The notes under the pieces are model-generated. The model was not told the origin of the DNA. It searched no databases and was given only the letters and a program-made list of their open reading frames with translations. Below are positions 1 to 5,101 of a DNA stretch of 5,101 nt, one piece after another (the first letter of the stretch is position 1; each line of letters starts with the position of its first letter). This stretch comes from JBDREF01 sp043820045 (lineage in GTDB: Bacteria > Planctomycetota > Phycisphaerae > Sedimentisphaerales > Anaerobacaceae). The DNA is taken from positions 1 through 5,101 of the forward strand of contig JBDREF010000438.1 of the NCBI GenBank assembly GCA_043820045.1, in the 5' to 3' direction. The position numbers and the translations under genes were made by a program.

Positions 1-512
1 CCAATCTCCAGCGCCCGCAGAAAACCGCGATAGCCGTCCCGAGCCAGGTAGTGATGCACATTCTCAGGATCGATCAGTCCGCAGTTGCGCAGGATGTTAC
101 GCACCTGCCGCCGCATCATCGGATGCGAGCTGAAATCATCAATCCCATCCAATTGGCCGGGCGTCATCTTCCCCAGCGCCCACTGCGCGCAGGGATCATC
201 GCCCAGAACGTGGTTTTCGAGGATACGGATGATTTCATCGGGTCCGACGTTTCCATAGCAGACTCGTGGTGCGCCGCTTTTGTGCACGATCACGAGCGGC
301 TCGAAGGAGCACGGCCCAAGGCAGCCCACCTCAACCACCGAGGCCTTCAGCTTCTTCGCCTCAATGTGGCTTCGAAGGGCCTCCAATACTTCCGTGGCAC
401 CCGCGGCACGACCGCACGTGGCTGCACCGACGAAAAAAATGGGAGTTTTGCTGTCCTGAAGCTTATGCCACTGAGTCTGAGCTTTGGTAAAGGTTTGTTG
501 CAATGACGTCAT
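1..512 (-). CDS. nuoF: NuoF/HndC/HydB-type NAD(P)H-binding flavoprotein subunit, N-terminal part (cut by window edge)
   Basis: This is the first 170 residues of a NuoF-family subunit; the frame stays open to the left edge. In this family the complete protein holds FMN, a [4Fe-4S] cluster and the NAD(P)H site, and acts as the cytoplasmic diaphorase of complex I-like, hydrogenase or formate dehydrogenase complexes. Residues 23-102 form a thioredoxin-like [2Fe-2S] ferredoxin domain, with ATCGRAAGA around C33, GCLGPC with C64 and C68, and a further C85. Residues 120-170 match the linker before the flavin domain of HndC/HydB proteins, including RRQVRNILRNCGLIDPENVH. The FMN glycine-rich loop and the C-terminal cluster lie outside the window. 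The ATG overlaps the TGA of the NuoE gene as ATGA, which indicates translational coupling. The family is secure; whether the complex is a hydrogenase, formate dehydrogenase or other dehydrogenase cannot be decided here. The symbol is the family name; hndC or hydB may fit better. Confidence 0.93.
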   Translation of the reverse strand, partial: MTSLQQTFTKAQTQWHKLQDSKTPIFFVGAATCGRAAGATEVLEALRSHIEAKKLKASVVEVGCLGPCSFEPLVIVHKSGAPRVCYGNVGPDEIIRILENHVLGDDPCAQWALGKMTPGQLDGIDDFSSHPMMRRQVRNILRNCGLIDPENVHHYLARDGYRGFLRALEI

Positions 513-1003
513 ACGTTCTCTGTATTCTTCTTGTCCTCGTATTGAGAGAGTACGTGTGGAACCTTCTTTGCGCTCATCTGTGCATGTACCTTGCCGTCCA
601 CTGCGACGACCGGCGCCAAGGCGCAGCAGCCCAGACAAGCGACTCGTTCGAGATCAAACTTACCGTCTGACGTGGTCTTACCGGCAGTAACTCCCAGACG
701 ACGTTCCAACTCTCTTAGTATTTTCTGGCCCCCACGAACATGGCACGCCGTCCCCTGACAAGTCTGGATGGTATGCTCGCCCGGAGGACTGAAACGAAAT
801 TGCGTATAAAACGTGGCCACACCATATATTTCGTTGGCGGATATCCCCGTATGCCGTTCCAGTTCTTCCAACGCCTCGTCCGACAAGTAGCCAATATCTT
901 CCTGTATATCCTGCAGGAAAGGTATAAGGTTGCCGCGTTCTGCAGGATGCCTGTCCAGAATATCCCTGATTCTTGACAACCCTTGTTTTGCCGACTTAAC
1001 CAT
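509..1003 (-). CDS. nuoE: NuoE/HndA/HydC-type [2Fe-2S] thioredoxin-like subunit
   Basis: This 164-residue protein has the usual length of the 24-kDa (NuoE) family, which carries one [2Fe-2S] cluster and docks on NuoF to move electrons to or from NAD(P)H in the cytoplasm. The N-terminal helical region (about 1-70) contains the family signature EIYGVATFYTQF at about 58-69. The thioredoxin-like C-terminal half holds the four expected ligands: C82 and C87 in CQGTAC, and C123 and C127 in CLGCC. The frame extends two codons upstream to a GTG at 1009, but I prefer the ATG at 1003 because an AGG within GTAGGTG (1007-1013) lies five bases before it, while nothing similar precedes the GTG. The gene overlaps the NuoF start by ATGA and has a good sigma-70-like promoter about 70 bases upstream, so it begins the operon. 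Short stand-alone NuoE with a ferredoxin-fused NuoF is typical of HndA/HndC and HydC/HydB pairs. Confidence 0.95.
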   Translation of the reverse strand: MVKSAKQGLSRIRDILDRHPAERGNLIPFLQDIQEDIGYLSDEALEELERHTGISANEIYGVATFYTQFRFSPPGEHTIQTCQGTACHVRGGQKILRELERRLGVTAGKTTSDGKFDLERVACLGCCALAPVVAVDGKVHAQMSAKKVPHVLSQYEDKKNTENV

Positions 1004-1070
1004 TTGCACCTACAACAAAAGTACTGAAAATGCAACTCCAGCAGAGTACCAGATTCTCTGGGAAAGGGGG

Positions 1071-1099
1071 ATTGTCGCAGATGATTGCCCTCGCGTCAA
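1071..1099 (-). promoter_or_regulatory. Candidate sigma-70 promoter of the NuoE-NuoF operon
   Basis: On the minus strand there is TTGACG (1099-1094), a spacer of exactly 17 bases, then GACAAT (1076-1071). The -35 box matches the TTGACA consensus at five of six positions and the -10 box matches TATAAT at four of six. Transcription would start near 1064, giving a leader of about 60 bases before the NuoE ATG. Placement just before the first gene of the operon supports it; it is predicted only from the boxes. Confidence 0.6.
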
Positions 1100-1203
1100 G
1101 GATTATCGTAAATCGTGGAATATTAGCGTGTTAGGGAAGTGTGTAAGGAGTCTTGAGGACTTTGTGAGGTATTATTGCGGCCGACAGGCCAGGCTGCACT
1201 GTC

Positions 1204-1222
1204 GATCACCGTATCTGTGATC
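1204..1222. repeat. Short imperfect palindrome, possible operator or hairpin
   Basis: GATCAC (1204-1209) and GTGATC (1217-1222) form a perfect six-base inverted repeat around a seven-base centre. It lies between the end of the second pilin-like gene (1286) and the redox promoter (1071-1099), over 100 bases from that promoter. No T-tract follows on either strand, so it is not a convincing terminator. A repeat this short could arise by chance. The rest of the 1004-1285 gap shows only the promoter and no clear Rho-independent terminator. Confidence 0.25.
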
Positions 1223-1285
1223 TCAACGTAGCGTGTTTGTTGGGAACGGCGGCTGAGTCCGTAATCTTAAGGTCTTCAGGCCCTG

Positions 1286-2560
1286 CTATATGCCAAGTTC
1301 AACACCAAAAACTGATGGGTCATAGTCGCCCTCGTGCCACCGCGTTACCACGAAGCGTACGGCTTCATCGTCCACCTCGACGTTTCTGAGCGCTTCGTCA
1401 TAGTGGTACTTGCCGCCGGCTTTGAACTCGAAGGTATTGGCAACGACCGACCCGTAGGCATCTCCTTTGGCGTAAAGATCGATATCGGCATTCGGGGCGT
1501 ATATGACACCCGTCCAGGCGCTCTTGGCCTTTATGTCGAAGTCCTGAGTGCTGTCACTCGTGCCGTACAGTTTAAGTGTCGAAGCCTCCTCGGGAGGAGA
1601 TTCCGAATTGACTCCGCTGTTTTCGTTACAGTGAATATCTCCGTCCACGTAGAGGGTCAAAGTTGCATCGTCTCTGACAACAATCTCGCAATCCTGGCCG
1701 AGGTCGATATCTCCCGTTATGTATAGCACAACATCTCCACCGGTTACTTCCAATACTCCCGGCACGGCCCCTCCCTGGGCTCCACCCTTCGCCAGGGAAA
1801 TGTTGCCGTATTGGCCGTTGTCGTCAGGGGTCAGAGTCACGGTTTCACCCTTCGCAGCGATGGTCTGGCCCATCACGGTCAGACTCGGCGGAGTTATCTG
1901 AGGCAAAGGATCGTTCGATGTCGCAGCATACTTGCCCTGGGTCGTGGCGCCCAGGTCCTTTATGACCGTATCAGGGTTGCCGCCAACGCCTACGATAACG
2001 CTGCCATCCACAGTTACGCCCATGTTCAGATACACGCTGAGAGCCGCAGTGCTTTGCGTGCCTATATCCACATCTGCATCGGTATCGAGCGGGTCCGTGG
2101 AATTGTATCCGTCCACGACCGTACCCGACTTCAGAATCAGCGAGTTTTTCGTCAGAATCGCATGCTCAAACGGTCCCTGCAGCTCTATTGTCGCGTATAT
2201 TCGTCTTTCTGCATAACCGGATGTTCCAATGCACCCGACCACATATCCGCCGGCCGACGGTACTACTTCGTAGCTGAACGTCGCATCACAACTGGACAAC
2301 GGCTGGTTCATCACTGTCGGCAGTACACCGTCGGACCAGGGCTTGGTTTTGAGCTTCTCGTTCATCTCAAAGAGAGCTTTCGTCAGCCCGGCATCGGCAG
2401 CGCATCGAGCTGCGATGTCCGCCGCGGTCCGCGCGGAATACGTACGGCTTGTCAGCCCCAAATTCAGAAGCCCCACGCCCATCGCGAGCAACATCATGAT
2501 CGCAACCATTGCCAGCGGCACCGCAAAGCCTCGCATCTTTGATTTCACAAGCTTCTTCAT
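1286..2560 (-). CDS. Pilin-like membrane-anchored protein with DUF7305-like domain (second of tandem pair)
   Basis: This 424-residue protein begins with a short basic segment (MKKLVKSKMRG) and one hydrophobic helix (about 12-35), followed by AADIAARCAADAGLTKALFE. That arrangement is the PilX/GspK-like prepilin N-terminus, with possible prepilin peptidase cleavage between G11 and F12; glutamate is absent at mature position 5. The rest is beta-rich and resembles DUF7305: AILTKNSLILKSGTVVDGYN (134-153), repeated turns such as YITGDIDL and YVDGDIH (280-310), then GVIYAPNADIDLYAKGDAYG (351-370) and HYDEAL near 387-391. The frame extends upstream to an ATG at 2644, but I chose 2560 because residues 1-35 then align without gaps to the paralog and the hydrophobic segment sits at the N-terminus. 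The ribosome site is weak (GAGA). The gene lies 92 bases after its paralog and is probably co-transcribed. Likely role: a minor pseudopilin or envelope assembly component; the exact function is unknown. Confidence 0.85.
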   Translation of the reverse strand: MKKLVKSKMRGFAVPLAMVAIMMLLAMGVGLLNLGLTSRTYSARTAADIAARCAADAGLTKALFEMNEKLKTKPWSDGVLPTVMNQPLSSCDATFSYEVVPSAGGYVVGCIGTSGYAERRIYATIELQGPFEHAILTKNSLILKSGTVVDGYNSTDPLDTDADVDIGTQSTAALSVYLNMGVTVDGSVIVGVGGNPDTVIKDLGATTQGKYAATSNDPLPQITPPSLTVMGQTIAAKGETVTLTPDDNGQYGNISLAKGGAQGGAVPGVLEVTGGDVVLYITGDIDLGQDCEIVVRDDATLTLYVDGDIHCNENSGVNSESPPEEASTLKLYGTSDSTQDFDIKAKSAWTGVIYAPNADIDLYAKGDAYGSVVANTFEFKAGGKYHYDEALRNVEVDDEAVRFVVTRWHEGDYDPSVFGVELGI

Positions 2561-2652
2561 GTTCTCACATTCGAGCCGAACAGGTTGATGCTCCCATCTG
2601 AGAACCTCATTCTGACAGAACATACTAAACAATACCTTCGACATTAATCTTT

Positions 2653-3963
2653 CTACTTCCCTGACGGCATCATCGGTACGGCCTCGATCATCTCGATGGA
2701 TTTCAGATCCGAGTCTGTCAATTTGGCCTCATACCAGCGATTCACAACAAATATGACAGCTTCGTCATCCACGCTGACATCTTCTCTCAGCGCTTCGTCG
2801 AAGTAGAAATTGCCGCCGGCCATGTAGTTAAAGCTATCGGCGACGATGGAGCCATAAGCATTCCCCTTGGCATATAGGACGACATCGTCATCCGGGGCAT
2901 AGATAACCCCTGTGAACTCGCTCTTGGCCTTGATGTCGATGAACTGTTTGTCCTCGCCCGTAGTATAAATTTGTATTGATGTGGCCGCCTCAGGAGGATT
3001 CTCGGTACTGATTGAGCTGCCGTTGCGAGAGTGAATATTTCCATCGGTGTAAATGGTTAAAGTCGAGCCCGGTTTTACGATAATCTCGCATGAGTTCTCA
3101 AGCTGGATATCTCCGGTCATGTGCAGCACGACGTCTCCACCACTCACTTCCAATACTGACGGAGTGGTTATTTTGGTTTTCTTATCGACGAGCTGACGCA
3201 AATAGATTTCCGGATATGAGCCGCTGTCTTCAGGCCTTAGGGTCAGTGTTTTCCCCGCAGCATCAATGGCTGGTTTGGTGTCCAGCACCGGCGCGACCAC
3301 CGAAGGTAAAGGTGCCGGTGCTGAAGTATGCTTGCTCCCCGTCACCGTGCCAGCGCCCTTAATAGCATCATCCAGATCGGCGCCGGTAGCCACGAAGACG
3401 TCACCATTGACAACTACCCCCAAATTCAGGACTACGCTGTCGTTTGCATTACTTTGGCTTCCGATATCTACATCAAATTCGGTATCGGTTGGGTCCGCAG
3501 AGTTGTATCCGTCAACTATCGTACCGGATTTCAATACCAATTGTTCTTTCGTCAGAATTGCGTGGTTGAATGCGCTCTGAAGTCCTATGGTTGCCTGAAC
3601 GCCTCTCGTGGCGTTGCCGGATTGTCCAACCGACTGAATCACATAGCCGCCGGCGAGATTGCCCGTGACTCTGTAACTGCAGACTTCGTCGGAATAGGGC
3701 AACTTCACCCCTATGGCTTCAGGCAACGTGCCTTCCTTGAAGGGTTTGACTTTTAGCTTCTGGTTCATTTCAAATAGAGCCATCTCAACCCCGGAGTCGG
3801 CGGCACATCTGGCTTCGATATCGGAGGCCATCCGAATGGCATAAATGCGGCTGTTGGAGCCCAGACTCAGCAGTCCAACACCCATCGCCAGCAGTATCAT
3901 AATGGCGACCACTGCCAGCGGTATGGCCATGCCGCGCCTTTTTGATCGTAATAGCTTTTTCAT
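2653..3963 (-). CDS. Pilin-like membrane-anchored protein with DUF7305-like domain (first of tandem pair)
   Basis: This 436-residue protein is a paralog of the next gene along its whole length. It opens with MKKLLRSKRRGMAIPLAVVA, one hydrophobic helix (about 12-35) and ARCAADSGVEMALFEMN, which is a PilX-like prepilin N-terminus with possible cleavage after G11. The exported part has HAILTKEQLVLKSGTIVDGY (134-153), GGDVVLHMTGDIQL (275-288), TLTIYTDGNIH (301-311), then GVIYAPDDDVVLYAKGNAYG (352-371) and YFDEALRE (387-394). It differs from the partner mainly in the middle (about 190-265) and in a longer C-terminal tail ending MMPSGK. I start it at the ATG at 3963, not the GTG two codons earlier, because the paralogs then begin at the same residue; GAGGG at 3974-3978 lies ten bases upstream of this ATG. 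The protein should be anchored in the inner membrane or processed as a pseudopilin. No prepilin peptidase, secretin or ATPase gene lies in the window, so its partner machinery is unseen. Confidence 0.86.
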   Translation of the reverse strand: MKKLLRSKRRGMAIPLAVVAIMILLAMGVGLLSLGSNSRIYAIRMASDIEARCAADSGVEMALFEMNQKLKVKPFKEGTLPEAIGVKLPYSDEVCSYRVTGNLAGGYVIQSVGQSGNATRGVQATIGLQSAFNHAILTKEQLVLKSGTIVDGYNSADPTDTEFDVDIGSQSNANDSVVLNLGVVVNGDVFVATGADLDDAIKGAGTVTGSKHTSAPAPLPSVVAPVLDTKPAIDAAGKTLTLRPEDSGSYPEIYLRQLVDKKTKITTPSVLEVSGGDVVLHMTGDIQLENSCEIIVKPGSTLTIYTDGNIHSRNGSSISTENPPEAATSIQIYTTGEDKQFIDIKAKSEFTGVIYAPDDDVVLYAKGNAYGSIVADSFNYMAGGNFYFDEALREDVSVDDEAVIFVVNRWYEAKLTDSDLKSIEMIEAVPMMPSGK

Positions 3964-3973
3964 ATTCACTTCG

Positions 3974-3978
3974 CCCTC
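3974..3978 (-). promoter_or_regulatory. Ribosome binding site of the first pilin-like gene
   Basis: GAGGG on the minus strand lies ten bases before the ATG at 3963 and four before the alternative GTG at 3969. Spacing alone does not settle the start; alignment with the paralog favours the ATG. Confidence 0.5.
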
Positions 3979-4181
3979 AGCTTCATAGGAAGATTGCCTT
4001 TTCGCCGTTCTATCGTTATCGACACAAACTGCTGAGACGTTTACATGAGAATCCCTGCATTTGACCCTCGCTCGACGGCAAATATACGCTCACCAGTTTC
4101 CCCAACCATGAGAACAACAGACTGTGTATATACCCACCGGATCAATCAACCTGCTGACTGTGTTCATTAGCCCCCGTTTAA

Positions 4182-4209
4182 ACTATACCCCAAAAAACGC
4201 CAATCGCAA
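4182..4209 (-). promoter_or_regulatory. Candidate promoter of the tandem pilin-like genes
   Basis: The minus strand carries TTGCGA (4209-4204), a 16-base spacer and TATAGT (4187-4182). The -10 box matches consensus at five of six positions and the -35 box at four. Transcription would start near 4175, giving an unusually long leader of about 210 bases before the ATG at 3963. I found no better pair of boxes nearer the gene and recognise no riboswitch family in the leader. Confidence 0.4.
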
Positions 4210-4342
4210 GAAAGCTACGGGTTCATTCAATACCATATTTACACTTCGCAGAAACACTCCAACAAACTCCAAGTCTCATAATACCCTAATTTCATCTCAA
4301 TAATAGTCCGGCAGGTTCGACATGCCCCCCGCAAAGAACACC

Positions 4343-4368
4343 AAAAAGGCTAACGCTTTTGCAGCGTT
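4343..4368 (-). terminator. Weak Rho-independent terminator candidate after the zinc-protein gene
   Basis: On the minus strand AACGCT and AGCGTT form a six-base-pair stem with loop GCAAA (4368-4352), followed after four bases by five T residues (4347-4343). It lies about 110 bases downstream of the zinc-protein stop codon and would end that transcript. The stem is short and only moderately G+C-rich, so strength is uncertain. Confidence 0.4.
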
Positions 4369-4480
4369 TATTTAGCGAATCTGCCCCAATACGGCCTATG
4401 ATACCCCCTCACCAAATTCGCTAAATTTTTTCCGCATTTTCGGGGTCAAGAACGGCGATTTCTGAGATGCAAAAGCGCTA
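4351..4480. repeat. Long inverted repeat enclosing a second, perfect 11-bp inverted repeat
   Basis: The outer arms are TAACGCTTTTGCA (4351-4363) and TGCAAAAGCGCTA (4468-4480), complementary at 12 of 13 positions; in minus-strand RNA the mismatch becomes a G-U wobble. The inner arms are ATTTAGCGAAT (4370-4380) and ATTCGCTAAAT (4416-4426), perfectly complementary over 11 bases with a 35-base loop. On the plus strand the right inner arm runs into six T residues (4426-4431), so it could also work as a plus-strand terminator, though no plus-strand gene is seen. The right outer arm includes the zinc-protein stop codon (4478-4480). Possible meanings are a structured 3' untranslated region, a small RNA, or the ends of a very short mobile element; no target-site duplication is evident. 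Confidence 0.5.
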
Positions 4481-4502
4481 CATTAGACCTACACGCTTTT
4501 GC
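4469..4502 (-). repeat. Hairpin spanning the end of the zinc-protein gene
   Basis: GCAAAAGCG (minus strand, 4502-4494) is perfectly complementary over nine bases to CGCTTTTGC (4477-4469), with a 16-base loop holding the last codons and the stop. No T-tract follows, so it is not a classical terminator. The downstream arm can pair alternatively with the third copy of the same motif at 4362-4354. Confidence 0.45.
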
Positions 4503-4969
4503 GTTTTTCGGTAAGACCGGCGCCGCCGTTCCCGGTTCGACTGTTTTTCTCGGTTCTCAGCACACTTCTCGCAGTAGGTATGTCCGGCCTCTCGCGGCCC
4601 GCCGCAACCCTTGCACTTGGGCCGCTTGTCTTCCACAGGCTCCGGCTGCGGTTCCTTGCGTTTGTGGTATGCTCGTTTCTTCCGCTGCCGTTCCCGCTCT
4701 TGGGCGCAGTCGGTACAGAGCTTGCGCCCGGGCAGACGTTCCCGGCCACAGGCACAGCGGACAACTTCCTTCTTCGCTACGGGCTTGTGTATCCCTGCCG
4801 GCCTCCTGAAGCCGAAAGCCTCGAACAGGTCGAAGTCGTCATTTTCGTCCAGATGCCGCCGCCAGTGATGTTCGCAGATTTGCCGGCCCCGGCTCTCAGT
4901 CAGCGGCCGCCAGCCCATGAAGGTCTCTCTGTCGCATCCTTTCACGTCGCATGATCCATGACTTGTCAT
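4478..4969 (-). CDS. Basic Cys-rich protein with three predicted zinc-binding clusters, function unknown
   Basis: I do not recognise this 163-residue protein as a named family. It contains three probable zinc clusters. The first uses C7, C12, C32 and H34 or H35 (CDVKGC and ICEHHW). The second uses C72, C74, C85 and C88 (RCACG and CTDCA). The third uses C119, C122, C133 and C136 (KCKGCG and CEKCA). Clusters two and three are each followed by a highly basic, probably helical tail (ERERQRKKRAYHKRK and NREKQSNRERRRRSYRKTQK), so residues 71-105 and 118-157 look like an internal duplication. An acidic patch (DENDDFDLFE, 41-50) separates cluster one. No membrane segment or signal peptide is visible. 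The composition suggests nucleic-acid binding in the cytoplasm (inference). The ATG at 4969 shares its A with the TAA of a 24-codon frame upstream; GAAGGGA is about 14 bases away, so reinitiation is plausible. The last codons form part of a hairpin. Confidence 0.75.
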   Translation of the reverse strand: MTSHGSCDVKGCDRETFMGWRPLTESRGRQICEHHWRRHLDENDDFDLFEAFGFRRPAGIHKPVAKKEVVRCACGRERLPGRKLCTDCAQERERQRKKRAYHKRKEPQPEPVEDKRPKCKGCGGPREAGHTYCEKCAENREKQSNRERRRRSYRKTQKRVGLM

Positions 4970-5043
4970 TACTTGACAACCAATCCCTTCTCGGCTAATT
5001 CAATCGCCGTTTCCATAATGACCTTGTTTCCATCTCGGTTCAT
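4969..5043 (-). CDS. Putative 24-residue micro-ORF coupled to the zinc-protein gene
   Basis: This short frame runs from an ATG at 5043, overlapping the preceding TGA as ATGA, to a TAA at 4971-4969 that overlaps the zinc-protein ATG as TAATG. It would encode MNRDGNKVIMETAIELAEKG plus LVVK. AAGGAG lies only one base before the ATG, closer than usual for initiation. The two tight overlaps are the main evidence; the peptide has no recognisable domain. It may be a real small protein, a coupling leader for the next gene, or chance. Confidence 0.35.
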   Translation of the reverse strand: MNRDGNKVIMETAIELAEKGLVVK

Positions 5044-5101
5044 TCTCCTTCATAAGCCCGTTTTAACGGATAGTACAAATCGCTCATCGGCCCCTCGAAG
5101 G
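5040..5101 (-). CDS. Short or partial reading frame at the right edge, function unknown
   Basis: The frame is open to the right edge and ends with TGA at 5042-5040, overlapping the next ATG. From an internal ATG at 5087, preceded by GAGGGG three bases away, it would encode MSDLYYPLKRAYEGE. Because it stays open upstream for 19 visible codons, it may instead be the C-terminal end of a larger protein outside the window. No family is recognisable from so few residues. Confidence 0.4.
   Translation of the reverse strand, partial: FEGPMSDLYYPLKRAYEGE

Larger units (their letters stand above)
3964..4477. other. Non-coding stretch between the zinc protein and the pilin-like genes
   Basis: About 510 bases with no supported gene on either strand. 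It is A+T-richer than the flanking genes. The part near 4343-4477 holds the nested inverted repeats described separately; the middle holds the candidate promoter at 4182-4209; the part from about 4175 to 3964 would be the long untranslated leader of the pilin-like transcript. I saw no tRNA-like fold or recognised riboswitch core. Confidence 0.6.

Noticed and set aside
51..506. Plus-strand 151-codon frame opposite the NuoF gene
   Set aside because: The minus strand encodes an unmistakable ferredoxin and NuoF linker; the plus-strand product resembles nothing.
1204..1222. CRP/FNR-type operator
   Set aside because: The half-sites are oriented GATCAC...GTGATC, opposite to the TGTGA...TCACA arrangement, with a seven-base centre and far from the promoter.
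1811..2542. Plus-strand 243-codon frame opposite the second pilin-like gene
   Set aside because: Rich in Arg, His and Ser with no domain pattern; shorter plus-strand shadows occur opposite the paralog as well.
2561..2644. 28-codon N-terminal extension of the second pilin-like gene from an ATG at 2644
   Set aside because: It would bury the prepilin-like hydrophobic segment behind an uncharacteristic leader, and the paralog has no equivalent; the ATG at 2560 aligns both proteins from residue 1.
4044..4114. CATGAGAA repeated at 4044-4051 and 4107-4114 in the pilin-like leader, 63 bases apart
   Set aside because: One repeated octamer in a few hundred bases is expected about as often as not by chance, and no third copy or extended similarity is seen.
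4351..4480. Miniature transposable element bounded by 13-base terminal inverted repeats
   Set aside because: No target-site duplication is visible at the ends, and one arm contains the stop codon of the zinc-protein gene; kept only as an alternative explanation.
4499..4954. Plus-strand 151-codon reading frame opposite the zinc-protein gene
   Set aside because: It is antisense to a gene with regular Cys clusters and a coupled start; its hydrophobic composition is a reading-frame shadow of the Arg/Lys-rich opposite strand.

Overview
Every gene I can support in this window lies on the minus strand, so genes are described right to left. The window has four parts. (1) At the right edge (about 4478-5101) are two very short overlapping reading frames, one running off the edge, followed by a 163-residue basic Cys-rich protein with three predicted zinc-binding clusters. 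(2) An A+T-richer non-coding stretch (3964-4477) contains nested inverted repeats and a long leader for the next gene. (3) A tandem pair of paralogous pilin-like membrane-anchored proteins (3963-2653, then 2560-1286) shows a PilX-type N-terminus and a DUF7305-like beta-rich exported domain. (4) A promoter and start of a redox operon follow: a NuoE/HndA/HydC-type [2Fe-2S] subunit (1003-509) overlaps by ATGA a NuoF/HndC/HydB-type flavoprotein subunit whose C-terminal part lies off the left edge.

Organism (inference): balanced base composition, a NuoE-NuoF pair whose NuoF carries an extra N-terminal thioredoxin-like ferredoxin domain (typical of NAD(P)-linked and electron-bifurcating hydrogenases or formate dehydrogenases of anaerobes), and tandem PilX/DUF7305-like proteins together suggest an anaerobic environmental bacterium. 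A planctomycete of the Phycisphaerae/Sedimentisphaerales type would fit, but no marker in the window proves this.

How the genes relate: NuoE and NuoF should form the diaphorase module that passes electrons between NAD(P)H and iron-sulfur carriers; the catalytic partner would be encoded beyond the left edge. The two pilin-like genes probably share one transcript and may supply two related components of one envelope structure. The zinc protein and its tiny upstream frames look like a separate, compactly packed unit, possibly from a mobile element. No known system joins the three blocks.

Most worth a second look: the nested inverted repeats that begin on the zinc-protein stop codon and could form alternative RNA folds (4351-4502); the tandem paralogs; the internal duplication in the zinc protein and its coupled micro-ORFs; and the altered cysteine pattern in the NuoF ferredoxin domain. 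I found no tRNA, rRNA, CRISPR array, transposase or integrase.
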